This document shows positions 1 to 8,328 of a stretch of 33,240 nt of DNA, piece by piece. The DNA comes from Prevotella sp. (GTDB lineage: Bacteria > Bacteroidota > Bacteroidia > Bacteroidales > Bacteroidaceae): NCBI GenBank assembly GCA_017561825.1, contig JAFZBK010000008.1, forward strand, positions 1 to 33,240. The letters run 5' to 3'. Under the pieces are notes generated by a model that was given only the letters and a program-made list of their open reading frames with translations, was not told where the DNA came from and ran no database searches. The position numbers and the translations under genes are program-made. Position 1 is the first letter of the stretch. Every line of letters begins with the position of its first letter.

Positions 1-6
1 AAGATT

Positions 7-561
7 ATGAAGAAAAAGTTTATTTGCGCCGTTTGTGGATATATCTATGAAGGCGATGCTGCACCTGAGAAATGCCCAATCTGTAAGGCTCCTGCTTCCA
101 AGTTCTCTGAACTGAAGGAAGACGGTGATGTTACCTATGCCACCGTTCATCGTATCGGTGATGGTAAGCCTGAGGGTGTGAGTGAAGAAATGATCAACGA
201 CCTCCGTAACCATTTCAATGGTGAGTGCGGTGAGGTAGGAATGTATCTGGCTATGGCCCGTCAGGCTGATCGTGAGGGTTATCCTGAGATTGCTGAGGCT
301 TTCAAGCGTTATGCTTTCGAGGAGGCCGACCATGCCAGTCGTTTTGCAGAACTGCTGGGTGAGTGTGTATGGGATACCAAGACCAATCTGGAGAAGCGTG
401 CTGCTGCTGAGGCTGGTGCATGCGAGGATAAGTTCCGTATTGCCAAGAATGCCAAGGCTGCCGGCTTTGATGCAATCCACGACACCGTACATGAGATGGC
501 CAAGGATGAGGCTCGTCATGGTGCTGGCTTCGCAGGTTTGCTGAAACGCTACTTCGGATAA
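7..561 (+). CDS. rbr: Rubrerythrin, rubredoxin domain first
   Basis: A 184-residue non-haem iron peroxidase that reduces hydrogen peroxide in the cytoplasm of anaerobes. Residues 8-28 form a rubredoxin-like Fe(Cys)4 site (CAVCG and CPIC knuckles, shortened linker). Residues from about 55 form the ferritin-like four-helix diiron domain, with the iron ligand motifs EEADH near residue 107 and DEARH near 168. The rubredoxin part precedes the diiron part, the reverse of classical rubrerythrin, which is the 'reverse rubrerythrin' arrangement. The gene starts only 6 bases into the window, so its promoter is not visible. It faces ygiQ convergently, and the 146-bp gap is almost wholly occupied by an inverted-repeat element. 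Family assignment is firm; the electron donor (often NADH or a partner reductase) is not shown here. Confidence 0.95.
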   Translation: MKKKFICAVCGYIYEGDAAPEKCPICKAPASKFSELKEDGDVTYATVHRIGDGKPEGVSEEMINDLRNHFNGECGEVGMYLAMARQADREGYPEIAEAFKRYAFEEADHASRFAELLGECVWDTKTNLEKRAAAEAGACEDKFRIAKNAKAAGFDAIHDTVHEMAKDEARHGAGFAGLLKRYFG

Positions 562-571
562 GTAACATCGG

Positions 572-704
572 TGTGTCAAAATAGGATTCAAGAAATGTTC
601 CCACGTTGGGAACAAAGTATTCCCAAGCTGGGAACAAATCATTCCCAAGTTGGGAACAAAGTGTTTCTAAGGCAAATACACTCTTTGAACCTTATTTTGA
701 CACA
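572..704. repeat. Inverted-repeat element with three internal palindromes
   Basis: The arms at 572-592 and 684-704 are inverted copies matching at 18 of 21 positions (TGTGTCAAAATA and its complement at the outer ends). Between them lie three near-identical palindromes of the type TTCCCAAGTTGGGAA at 597-613, 620-634 and 642-656, with a 22-bp period and an AACAAA linker after each. The element begins 10 bp after the rubrerythrin stop and ends 3 bp before the ygiQ stop. It could act as a bidirectional terminator or be a miniature mobile element. I see no target-site duplication and no T-run. Confidence 0.8.
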
Positions 705-707
705 TCT

Positions 708-2600
708 TTAATACCTCTTGCCTCTTGTTCCTTGCCTTTTGCCTCTTGCTTTTTTTCTCTCACCTCTCACCTCTTGTTGATTATATAGCTTTGCAATCAG
801 GTCAGGACGACCGATGCGTTTGAGTTCCTGCTCGATCTGACGACGTTCTTCGCGTTTATACCAGAAGAAGAACATCCGCTGGGCGAGCTTCTCACGTGGG
901 GTCTTGGCCGAGAAGACTGGTTCCAAAGTGTAGGGATCATATCCTGAATACCACATCTCCGTGGCGATGGTCATGGGTGTTGGGGTGAAATCCTGCACCT
1001 GCTCAAGGTGAAAATCCAGTTGCTTGGTGATGACCGCCAGTTCTGCCATGTCCTCTTCCTTGCATCCTGGATGACTACTGATAAAATAAGGTATCAGTTG
1101 CTGACGCATGTTCTCCTCGTGGTTGATACGGTCGAAGATGCGCTTGAACTGTCCGAACTGCTTGAAAGAAGGCTTCCGCATCAGGTAGAGCACACTGTCA
1201 GAGGTATGTTCAGGCGCCACCTTCAGTCGTCCACTTACATGTCGGCAAATCAGCTCGCGGGTATATTGCCGTGCTGCCTCATTACTCTTCTCGTCCTTAC
1301 TTTGATGCAGGAGCAGGTCGTAACGCACACCACTGCCAATGAAACTCTTCTTCACCTTCGGCAGGGCATCCACCGCATGGTAGATATCCAGCAGGGCGGA
1401 GTGGTCGGTATTCAGGTTCGGACAGACTTGTGGATGGATACAGGAAGGACGTTTGCATTTTTCACAGGCATGGAGATTACGACCATGCATGCCGTACATG
1501 TTGGCCGACGGACCGCCGAGGTCGCTGAGGTAGCCTTTGAAGTCATCCATCTCAGTAACCTGCCTTACCTCTTTCAATATACTCTCCTTACTACGGCAGG
1601 TGATGAACTTCCCCTGATGGGCGGAGATGGTACAGAAGGCGCAGCCGCCGAAACAGCCACGGTGGATGTTCACCGAGTGCTTGATCATCTCGTAGGCAGG
1701 GATTCGCTTCCCCTTGTATTTGGGGTGGGGCAGACGGGTATAGGGAAGATCGAAGGAGGCATCGAGCTCATCGGTGGTCATGGGCGGATTGGGCGGGTTG
1801 ACCACAGCATACACCCCATCCACCTTTTGCAGGAGTCGTTGGGCATGGTATTTGTTCGACTCCTCTTCTATATGACGGTAGTTCTCGGCCTCTGCCTTCT
1901 TGTTGCGCAGGCACTCCTCATGGGAGTGCAGCACGATATCTTCCTCTGTGATCCCTCCTGGGATGTCTTTCTCCTTGGCCAGATAAACGGTTTGGGGAAG
2001 GTCGTGTAACTGCTTGATATCCTCACCCTCGGCCAGTCGTTGTGCAATGGTTACAACGGTCTTCTCGCCCATACCATAGCTGATGATGTCAGCACCGGAG
2101 TCGCAAAGGATACACTTTTGAAGTTTGTTCTGCCAGTAGTCGTAATGGGTGAGACGGCGCAGGGAAGCCTCGATGCCGCCTAACACGATGGGCACATCGG
2201 GATAGAGCTGACGAAGGATGCGACTATAGACAATCGTTGGATATTCCGGACGACAGTCGTGCCTGCCATCAGGACTGTACGCATCTTCAGATCGGAGTCG
2301 TCGGTTCGCTGTATATTTGTTCACCATCGAGTCCATACAGCCTGGTGAGATGCCGAAGAACAGACGCGGACGACCGAGTTTCTTGAAGTCGCGGTAGTCA
2401 CCATGCCAGTCGGGTTGGGGAATGATGGCCACCCGATAGCCGTGAGATTCGAGTACCCGACCAATGACCGCTGCGCCGAACGACGGGTGATCCACATAGG
2501 CATCACCCGAGAACAGGATCACATCCACGTAATCCCATCCCCGCAGTTCCATCTCCTTCTTTGTGGTAGGGAGGAAATCGGTCAGGCGGTATTCTTTCAT
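708..2600 (-). CDS. ygiQ: YgiQ family radical SAM protein
   Basis: A 630-residue cytoplasmic radical SAM enzyme of the YgiQ/UPF0313 family, whose reaction is not established. The N-terminal third resembles a cobalamin-binding-like fold (DVILFSGDAYVDHPSFG). The radical SAM core carries the cluster motif CFGGCAFC near residues 316-323, followed by the family's Cys-rich stretch (CEKCKRPSCIHPQVCPN). The C-terminal part (DFTPTPMTIATEMWYSGYDP) is the family's characteristic end domain. The last 20 or so residues are very basic, have a 7-residue period and are encoded by tandem heptanucleotides; they look like a recent extension. The start overlaps the stop of the upstream gene in an ATGA, so it is translationally coupled as the last gene of a five-gene operon. 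Family is certain; function is unknown. Confidence 0.93.
   Translation of the reverse strand: MKEYRLTDFLPTTKKEMELRGWDYVDVILFSGDAYVDHPSFGAAVIGRVLESHGYRVAIIPQPDWHGDYRDFKKLGRPRLFFGISPGCMDSMVNKYTANRRLRSEDAYSPDGRHDCRPEYPTIVYSRILRQLYPDVPIVLGGIEASLRRLTHYDYWQNKLQKCILCDSGADIISYGMGEKTVVTIAQRLAEGEDIKQLHDLPQTVYLAKEKDIPGGITEEDIVLHSHEECLRNKKAEAENYRHIEEESNKYHAQRLLQKVDGVYAVVNPPNPPMTTDELDASFDLPYTRLPHPKYKGKRIPAYEMIKHSVNIHRGCFGGCAFCTISAHQGKFITCRSKESILKEVRQVTEMDDFKGYLSDLGGPSANMYGMHGRNLHACEKCKRPSCIHPQVCPNLNTDHSALLDIYHAVDALPKVKKSFIGSGVRYDLLLHQSKDEKSNEAARQYTRELICRHVSGRLKVAPEHTSDSVLYLMRKPSFKQFGQFKRIFDRINHEENMRQQLIPYFISSHPGCKEEDMAELAVITKQLDFHLEQVQDFTPTPMTIATEMWYSGYDPYTLEPVFSAKTPREKLAQRMFFFWYKREERRQIEQELKRIGRPDLIAKLYNQQEVRGERKKARGKRQGTRGKRY
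714..776. repeat. Tandem heptanucleotide tract inside ygiQ 3' end
   Basis: Nine consecutive 7-mers fill exactly 63 bases: CCTCTTG (five times, counting the last) mixed with TTCCTTG, CCTTTTG, CTTTTTT, TCTCTCA and CCTCTCA. Because 3 x 7 = 21 nt, the minus-strand translation repeats every seven residues (GERKKAR, GKRQGTR, GKRY). The tract ends three bases before the ygiQ stop codon. It resembles the heptamer tracts seen between other genes of this window. Confidence 0.85.
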
Positions 2601-2911
2601 CCTTCTTCGTTAGGTGCTTTCTTCTCCTCCCAAGAAACATATAACTGAACCAGGTTGGTCAGTCCCAGGGCTTTCATGTTCTTGTGATAGATCACGTCGA
2701 GACAGAGATCCATCAGGTCGCGATCCACCTCGGGCAATGACTCAAGGATGGCGCGGCAGTTCAGTTTCAACTTGTCGAGAACAGCCTCGTCGATGATGCC
2801 GTTACTGTCGATCAGATTCTTCAGGAGTGCATATTTCCCGATGGTTCCCAGATGAGCATCCGTTACTTCGATGCTTCTGGTGCCAGATGCGTTAGCTTGT
2901 ATTTTATACAT
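2597..2911 (-). CDS. Conserved small protein of unknown function
   Basis: A 104-residue acidic-to-neutral, largely helical, soluble protein with no signal peptide or membrane segment. I do not recognise a domain. I start it at the ATG at 2911 (MYKIQANASGTRSIEV) rather than the in-frame ATG at 2995, because the longer form would run 67 bp into the end of the upstream lipoprotein gene and adds a low-quality His/Thr-rich leader. It sits 17 bp after the lipoprotein gene and overlaps ygiQ by 4 bp (ATGA), so it belongs to the operon and is probably translationally coupled to ygiQ. The tight coupling and clean start argue for a real gene. Confidence 0.75.
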   Translation of the reverse strand: MYKIQANASGTRSIEVTDAHLGTIGKYALLKNLIDSNGIIDEAVLDKLKLNCRAILESLPEVDRDLMDLCLDVIYHKNMKALGLTNLVQLYVSWEEKKAPNEEG

Positions 2912-2928
2912 GGTTGTAATGTATGAGT

Positions 2929-5574
2929 TTACGGTATGAGGAAATTGATGATGGCTTTCATCACCGCCGCCCGTTTTCGTGGTGAGGTGATACATTCGAA
3001 GGGGAAGCCGATGGTGAACGACTTATAGTCATTCCCGTCGTATGCCACACAGGCAGAGGTGCCATTGGGGTAGGTGAGTGCGCAGTAGGCGGGCTGTAAG
3101 GGGTTCAGCACATCGGTGGATGTGGCGGCATAATGCTCTTCGTTGAGCATGCGATAGATAGGCAACGTGGTGCCCATACCGCTGATGATGGAATCATTAC
3201 TGTTGCGGATGGTACCCCCATAGCTTACCTTCAGGATGTTCCGCATAAAGGTGGAGTCGTTCTTAGAACGCATGTCACTGCCTACATAGGCACCGCTTAC
3301 CAACAAGGCGCCACCGCTGCGAGTGAACTTTGTGAGGATATCCTGAATGCGGGCAGGGAAGGTCTTGTACGATCCTAACGCGTTGGGATCCTTCTTTTCC
3401 AGTCCGTAGAGCATATCCACGAGATGGTATTTCATCAGGTCAACCTTCCCGCTCTCCACGGAACTGGCGCTACAGCTGGTGACATTATATTGTAACAGAC
3501 TGCGCATGGCTTCTGCATGGACAGTGGGGTAGTTGAACTCGTTGCCTACCAGGAACTTTCCTTCCCATTCCTGACCGCTGTAGCCGAGGGCTCCTGGTCC
3601 TTCAAGACCCGCCTGACTCTTGTCGTAACAGATCTGCTTACCGCACCATCCAGCCGTGACGCCATCACTTACACCTGGATCGATGTCGAAGTCGAACCCT
3701 TGCTCGTTGGTCGTATTACGAACAGCAGGAGGTGCCAACCGACGGAACCCGTTGACGATCATGATGGAACGGGTGGCTCCAGCATGATGCAGGGCCGTGA
3801 GTGTTTCCGAAGGGAAGCTCTCGCCACCTTTATTGATGGCTGTCACTTTGAAGTTATAGATGACGCCCGGCTGGAGGTTCATCTTGAACGAACGGTTTTT
3901 GATGACCTGTCCGTTATCGAAGCCGCCCGCTCCTTTGGCGGTATAGACGACATACGAACTGGGTTTGGCTGTTTTCTCCAGCGGGTCGTCCTGATCATCC
4001 CAGCTCAGTGTCACCTCATCGGCACTCGTGAACTCCACCCGCAGATCTTGGGGTGGAAGGGGCGCAACGACATAACTCTTGTCGTGTTTGTTGGCGAGGT
4101 ACTGCAGGATTGACTTATACACACTGCGAGCCAAGGTGAAGCGGAAATTCGGATCCTGCGCCAGTCGCATATCCGGGAAATTCTGATGTGACAAGGTTTC
4201 GAGGATGGCGGAAGGTACTTCCGGAAGTCGTGTCTCAGAATAGTTCGCATCACGGATATCACGAACAGGCCAATCCAGACCATATAACTTGTTCAGATCA
4301 TTCTTCTGGTTGTTCAACAGTAACGAGGCGAAGATACGCGACTCATCCCGACTATCCCCGTTGTTCAACAGTCCATCGTGGAAATTCGTTGTGTAGATAC
4401 CTAATGAACCCGTTAGTGAGGCGAAGTCCTTGGCAAAGCCCGCATCGCTATGAACGGCCAATGACAGTTCGATGGGCACGTGCTTTCCTTCCAGATTGGG
4501 CATATAACGTGAGCCACCGCCAATCCAGTTGGTCATGAGCGACCGCACATTGATATCATCGGCATAGTCATCCTGTCCGTTCTTACTGCTATACACATTA
4601 TAGGGAGCACCTGCCCATTGGGCATAATAACGTGATCCCTCTAAGGCACGGGGCTTTCCGCTGACGGAGCCGGCACGGGTGATGTTACCCATACCACCGC
4701 CAAAGCGGACAGCATCGGCTGTGACAACGCCTTTTTGGTCACTGAGATTACTCACCACCACACTGTTCAGGCGACTGCAACCGCGGTCGAACATAAAGGT
4801 TCCGAGATAGACCCATGTGCTGCCGCCCATTCGCTGGTTCACGCTGAACACGGAAGCCTGTCCTTGATGATAGACCGTATATTGAACATTATCCACACTG
4901 TTATCCAAGGTGGGATAACTCACATAAACAGCATAGTTGCCCGACTCCTCAAACTGAGGTTGGTAGGTGATCTCGCTGGGATTGGCATGAGTAGTCTTGG
5001 TCATTCGTGCCGTTCCTGCCAGGAAAGGATTCTCGCCGTCATGATAAGCGCCCTGATGCCAGGCAAAACCTTTCACCTCGGCATCCTTCCATTTGTTCTG
5101 TCTGTTCGTCTCCGTATAATAAGGCGATGGGGAATGGTCGTTATCCACAATCAACTCGTTCCGCTGCCAGTCGCGTTCACGAGGAGTAAACACGTTGGCG
5201 CCGGCTTTCTCCAGCATCGGAATGAGATAGGGAACAACGATGGTTTGCGTAAACAGATCCTCGGTAGTACCGAATAGGGAAGGGCGTTGCCATTTCCAGG
5301 TGCCCTTGGGGATATCATAATAATAACCATGACTGGCCCAGAGGGAAACATGTCTGTCTTGTAATCCTTGGGTGATGTCGAATGGTCGTGACAGGTTCTT
5401 CACCCATGGCTCCTTCTCATACTGGACTTTCTTCTCAACTTCTTCTACTTTATCCGTCTTCCCTGTCTGAACAGGAACCGAACCAGACACAGGTTTGTTC
5501 TCATTCACAACCCGATGGGTTCCACAGCTCCATAACAGCAGACAGGTACATGCAAAAACAATCTTTTTCTTCAT
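2929..5574 (-). CDS. Amidase_3-like lipoprotein with golvesin/xanthan-lyase and FN3 domains
   Basis: An 881-residue lipoprotein. The lipobox LLLWSCG puts the acylated cysteine at residue 17. Proteins of this type are often labelled 'xanthan lyase'. The sequence instead looks like a split N-acetylmuramoyl-L-alanine amidase: SHGYYYDIPKG near residue 82 and ELSLAVHSDAG near 370 could give zinc-binding histidines, and AILETLSHQNFPDMR near 460 matches the catalytic-Glu region of Amidase_3. A golvesin/Xly-type beta domain (NYAVYVSYPTLDNSVDNVQYTV) is inserted between these at about 215-295. A fibronectin type III domain follows at about 510-600, then a roughly 250-residue glutamine-amidotransferase-like tail of unclear role. 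The likely task is peptidoglycan cleavage at the envelope. It lies 5 bp after an acyltransferase gene in the same operon. The domain reading is by eye; the zinc ligands are inferred. Confidence 0.8.
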   Translation of the reverse strand: MKKKIVFACTCLLLWSCGTHRVVNENKPVSGSVPVQTGKTDKVEEVEKKVQYEKEPWVKNLSRPFDITQGLQDRHVSLWASHGYYYDIPKGTWKWQRPSLFGTTEDLFTQTIVVPYLIPMLEKAGANVFTPRERDWQRNELIVDNDHSPSPYYTETNRQNKWKDAEVKGFAWHQGAYHDGENPFLAGTARMTKTTHANPSEITYQPQFEESGNYAVYVSYPTLDNSVDNVQYTVYHQGQASVFSVNQRMGGSTWVYLGTFMFDRGCSRLNSVVVSNLSDQKGVVTADAVRFGGGMGNITRAGSVSGKPRALEGSRYYAQWAGAPYNVYSSKNGQDDYADDINVRSLMTNWIGGGSRYMPNLEGKHVPIELSLAVHSDAGFAKDFASLTGSLGIYTTNFHDGLLNNGDSRDESRIFASLLLNNQKNDLNKLYGLDWPVRDIRDANYSETRLPEVPSAILETLSHQNFPDMRLAQDPNFRFTLARSVYKSILQYLANKHDKSYVVAPLPPQDLRVEFTSADEVTLSWDDQDDPLEKTAKPSSYVVYTAKGAGGFDNGQVIKNRSFKMNLQPGVIYNFKVTAINKGGESFPSETLTALHHAGATRSIMIVNGFRRLAPPAVRNTTNEQGFDFDIDPGVSDGVTAGWCGKQICYDKSQAGLEGPGALGYSGQEWEGKFLVGNEFNYPTVHAEAMRSLLQYNVTSCSASSVESGKVDLMKYHLVDMLYGLEKKDPNALGSYKTFPARIQDILTKFTRSGGALLVSGAYVGSDMRSKNDSTFMRNILKVSYGGTIRNSNDSIISGMGTTLPIYRMLNEEHYAATSTDVLNPLQPAYCALTYPNGTSACVAYDGNDYKSFTIGFPFECITSPRKRAAVMKAIINFLIP

Positions 5575-5579
5575 GCGTC

Positions 5580-6134
5580 TTAAATCTCACCAATAGTGAA
5601 CAACTCCGGTTTCTTTCCCTTGTAGTCCTTGAAATACAATTTAATTTCTTTCATCTCGTTGTCGATGTCACCGGTAGGAACGATGCTGCGGGTACAGCGT
5701 ATCAGTTTCTTCTCATAATCGAGTCCATACAACAAGATGGGTATCTGCGCCTTGAGGGCAATATAATAAAAACCTTTCTTCCAATCAGGATTCAACGATC
5801 GTGTCCCTTCCGGCGTGATGCATAGATGGAACGTGTTCTCTCGCATGGCGGTCTCTGCGAGGTTGTCGGTCATGCTCGACTTCTTCGAACGCCACACGGG
5901 AATACCTCCCATCCGTCGGAAAATGTTTCCCAACGGCCATCGGAACCACTCTTTTTTCATCAGGAAATTAATGGTGTAGCCCTCAGCCCGCATATAGAGC
6001 TGTCCTAGAAGGAAATCCCAGTTGCTGGTGTGGGGGGCAAGACAAATAATATACTTATCGGGGTGGGCAACAGTTATCTCCTTTGACCACCCCAGACGTT
6101 TGTATAATAGCCAACGACAAAAACTCTGTATCAT
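5580..6134 (-). CDS. 1-acyl-sn-glycerol-3-phosphate acyltransferase family (PlsC-like)
   Basis: A 184-residue lysophospholipid-type acyltransferase. The HX4D catalytic motif is present as HTSNWD (His35, Asp40), and the phosphate/glycerol-binding motif is present as PEGTRS near residue 109. It is shorter than typical PlsC (about 240 residues) and has no clear long membrane helix, so it belongs to the compact branch and may acylate something other than lysophosphatidate, such as an aminolipid or lysolipid. It is second in the operon, 5 bp after a small conserved gene and 5 bp before the amidase-like lipoprotein, which suggests an envelope role. Enzyme class is firm; the acceptor is unknown. Confidence 0.88.
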   Translation of the reverse strand: MIQSFCRWLLYKRLGWSKEITVAHPDKYIICLAPHTSNWDFLLGQLYMRAEGYTINFLMKKEWFRWPLGNIFRRMGGIPVWRSKKSSMTDNLAETAMRENTFHLCITPEGTRSLNPDWKKGFYYIALKAQIPILLYGLDYEKKLIRCTRSIVPTGDIDNEMKEIKLYFKDYKGKKPELFTIGEI

Positions 6135-6139
6135 ATCTG

Positions 6140-6418
6140 TTAATTCAAATTGCCGATCTGATCGATGAACTCAGAGACATCCTTGTTGAAATCGTCTATC
6201 AGGATCTTGAAGTATTTCTTCTGCGGAATACCTGGTTCAGGATGCGAGATGCGTTTCACATAGTCGCTTTGAATATGCAAGATAGATGAGAGGAGGGCTT
6301 CTACGTTGTCCTGATTCGGCTTCCCACTGTAAAGAGAAGCGGCTACACACTCTGCGAATAGTTCACTACAGATGTAGTTAATGGTTTTCTTTAAATCTTT
6401 TTTGTTTGTCATCTTCAA
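6140..6418 (-). CDS. Conserved hypothetical protein, first gene of the operon
   Basis: A 92-residue protein predicted to be all-helical, with no signal peptide, membrane segment or recognisable motif (KKTINYICSELFAECVAASLYSG, then an amphipathic C-terminal half). An in-frame ATG two codons later, at 6412, is an equally good start. It is separated from the acyltransferase by 5 bp and is the first gene behind the minus-strand promoter at 6457-6491. I do not recognise the family. Its place at the head of a tight operon and its regular helical composition support it as a true gene. Confidence 0.75.
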   Translation of the reverse strand: MKMTNKKDLKKTINYICSELFAECVAASLYSGKPNQDNVEALLSSILHIQSDYVKRISHPEPGIPQKKYFKILIDDFNKDVSEFIDQIGNLN

Positions 6419-6456
6419 TCTTTCCTTTCATTTGCCTATTTGTTAACTTCATGTGA

Positions 6457-6491
6457 CAAATATAGCAATTTTTCTATATACATGGTGCAAA
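6457..6491 (-). promoter_or_regulatory. Promoter of the five-gene minus-strand operon
   Basis: On the minus strand TATATTTG (complement of 6457-6464) fits the Bacteroidetes -7 consensus TAnnTTTG. A TTTG (complement of 6488-6491) lies 23 bp upstream as a -33 element, slightly wider than usual. The start codon is about 40 bp downstream. Confidence 0.55.
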
Positions 6492-6559
6492 GAACGATAA
6501 AAAATATCTTAAAAACTTGATTTTATTCAAAAACCTTTCCAAATCTCCAAGAAAAAGCG

Positions 6560-6567
6560 TATTTTTG
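6560..6567 (+). promoter_or_regulatory. -7 box for PPi-phosphofructokinase
   Basis: TATTTTTG followed by CA fits TAnnTTTG. It would give a leader of about 55 nt before the ATG at 6630. No clear TTTG -33 box is present. Confidence 0.5.
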
Positions 6568-6629
6568 CACCTGATTTTTAAGTAGTAAGGATATACAACA
6601 ATAAATTTCAATAAACATTTTACAGGAAT

Positions 6630-8267
6630 ATGGAAAAAAGTGCATTGCAGCTGGCAAGGGCTGCTTATCAGCCGAAATTGCCAAAGGCTCTTCAAGGTGC
6701 AGTAAAGGTAAAAGAAGGTGCTCCAACACAGAGCGTGGATAACCAGGAAGAAATCAAAGCTCTCTTCCCCAACACTTACGGAATGCCGCTTATCGAGTTC
6801 GAGCAGAGCGACGTTGCTAATACCGCAAAGATGAATGTCGGTGTCATCCTCAGTGGTGGACAGGCTCCCGGCGGACACAATGTGATTACAGGTCTTTTCG
6901 ATACGATTAAGAAGCTGAATCCCGAGAACCGTCTCTTCGGCTTCATCCTCGGTCCTGGCGGTCTGGTTGACCATCAGTATATGGAGATTACAGAGGATTT
7001 CATTGATGACTATCGCAATACAGGTGGTTTCGACATGATCGGTTCCGGTCGTACAAAGCTGGAGAAGGTTGATCAGTTTGAGAAAGGACTGGAGATTATT
7101 CGTGAGCTCGACATCAAGGCCATCGTGATTATCGGTGGTGATGACTCCAATACCAATGCTTGTGTGCTCGCTGAGTACTATGCTGCAAAGAAGTATGGCG
7201 TTCAGGTGATCGGTTGTCCTAAGACCATCGACGGTGACCTGAAGAACGACCAGATCGAGACTTCTTTCGGTTTCGATACTGCATGTAAGACTTACTCCGA
7301 GCTGATTGGTAATATCGAGCGCGACTGTAACTCTGCACGTAAGTACTGGCACTTCATCAAGGTGATGGGACGTTCTGCTTCTCATATCGCTCTGGAGTGC
7401 GCTCTGCAGTGCCAGCCGAATATCTGTCTGATCTCTGAGGAGGTAGAGGCTAAGGGTATGAGCCTTGACGATATTGTTGAATATATCGCTAACGCGGTTG
7501 CTCAGCGTGCTTCTGACGGTAATAACTTCGGTACTGTGATTATCCCAGAAGGTGTCATTGAGTTCATTCCTGCCATTAAGAAACTGATTGCTCAGCTGAA
7601 CGACGTGCTGGCTTTGCCGGAGGCTAAGGAGATTAGTCGTGACGAGCAGGTTGACTTTGCTAAGAGTCACCTCACCGAGGAGAACCTGAAGGTGTTCAAC
7701 AGTCTGCCTGTAGGTGTTGCCCGTCAGTTGGCCCTCGACCGTGATCCTCATGGAAACGTACAGGTTTCTCTGATTGAGACAGAGAAGCTGCTCTCTACGA
7801 TGGTAGCCCAGAAGCTTGAGAAGATGAAGAAGGAAGGTAAGTATGTGGGTAAGTTCGGTACTCAGCACCACTTCTTCGGCTATGAAGGACGTTGTGCTGC
7901 TCCTTCTAACTTCGACGCTGACTACTGCTATGCACTGGGAACAAGTGCTGCTCAGTTGATTGCTAATGGTAAGACAGGCTATATGGCTATCGTGAAGAAT
8001 ACAACAGCCAAGACGGATGAGTGGAAAGCCGGTGGTGTGCCCATCACAATGATGATGAATATGGAGAAGCGTGCTGGTGAGATGAAGCCCGTTATCCGCA
8101 AGGCTCTCGTAGAGCTTGACGGTGCTCCCTTCAAGGAGTTTGCCGCTCATCGTGACGAGTGGGCTCGCAAGACTGCTTACATCTATCCTGGTCCTATCCA
8201 GTACTGGGGACCGTCTGAGGTATGCGACCAGCCTACCATGACATTGGCACTGGAACAGAGCAAATAA
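6630..8267 (+). CDS. pfp: Diphosphate--fructose-6-phosphate 1-phosphotransferase
   Basis: A 545-residue PPi-dependent phosphofructokinase, which reversibly phosphorylates fructose 6-phosphate with pyrophosphate in glycolysis/gluconeogenesis. The phosphate-binding loop GGQAPGGHN lies near residues 76-84. GGDDSNTNA near 170 carries the aspartate pair typical of PPi-type rather than ATP-type enzymes. PKTIDGDLKN near 198 supplies the catalytic TIDGD, and MGRSASHIALECAL near 248 binds the sugar phosphate. The length matches the long plant/spirochaete-type family. It is monocistronic: its own -7 box lies upstream and a strong terminator directly follows. Codons are strongly biased (many CTG, GGT, CGT), which suggests high expression. 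The same bias probably explains the 606-codon open frame on the other strand. Confidence 0.96.
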   Translation: MEKSALQLARAAYQPKLPKALQGAVKVKEGAPTQSVDNQEEIKALFPNTYGMPLIEFEQSDVANTAKMNVGVILSGGQAPGGHNVITGLFDTIKKLNPENRLFGFILGPGGLVDHQYMEITEDFIDDYRNTGGFDMIGSGRTKLEKVDQFEKGLEIIRELDIKAIVIIGGDDSNTNACVLAEYYAAKKYGVQVIGCPKTIDGDLKNDQIETSFGFDTACKTYSELIGNIERDCNSARKYWHFIKVMGRSASHIALECALQCQPNICLISEEVEAKGMSLDDIVEYIANAVAQRASDGNNFGTVIIPEGVIEFIPAIKKLIAQLNDVLALPEAKEISRDEQVDFAKSHLTEENLKVFNSLPVGVARQLALDRDPHGNVQVSLIETEKLLSTMVAQKLEKMKKEGKYVGKFGTQHHFFGYEGRCAAPSNFDADYCYALGTSAAQLIANGKTGYMAIVKNTTAKTDEWKAGGVPITMMMNMEKRAGEMKPVIRKALVELDGAPFKEFAAHRDEWARKTAYIYPGPIQYWGPSEVCDQPTMTLALEQSK

Positions 8268-8273
8268 TAAGCT

Positions 8274-8302
8274 GAGGGTGTGTCGCTGACACACCCTCTT
8301 TT
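8274..8302 (+). terminator. Rho-independent terminator after pfp
   Basis: A perfect 11-bp stem, GAGGGTGTGTC / GACACACCCTC with loop GCT, is followed by TTTT. It begins 6 bp after the pfp stop. Confidence 0.9.
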
Positions 8303-8328
8303 CTCCCTAACCTATCACTTCTAATTCC

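Noticed and set aside
597-656. CRISPR-like repeats between rubrerythrin and ygiQ
   Set aside because: The units are 15-17-bp palindromes separated by 6-8 nearly identical bases, so there are no spacers.
1008-2009. 333-codon open frame opposite ygiQ
   Set aside because: Antisense to conserved radical SAM motifs; its sequence shows no recognisable family.
6474-8294. 606-codon open frame on the minus strand opposite pfp
   Set aside because: It mirrors pfp almost exactly, has no domain signature and is Leu/Ser/Thr/His-rich as expected from the complement of a strongly codon-biased gene.
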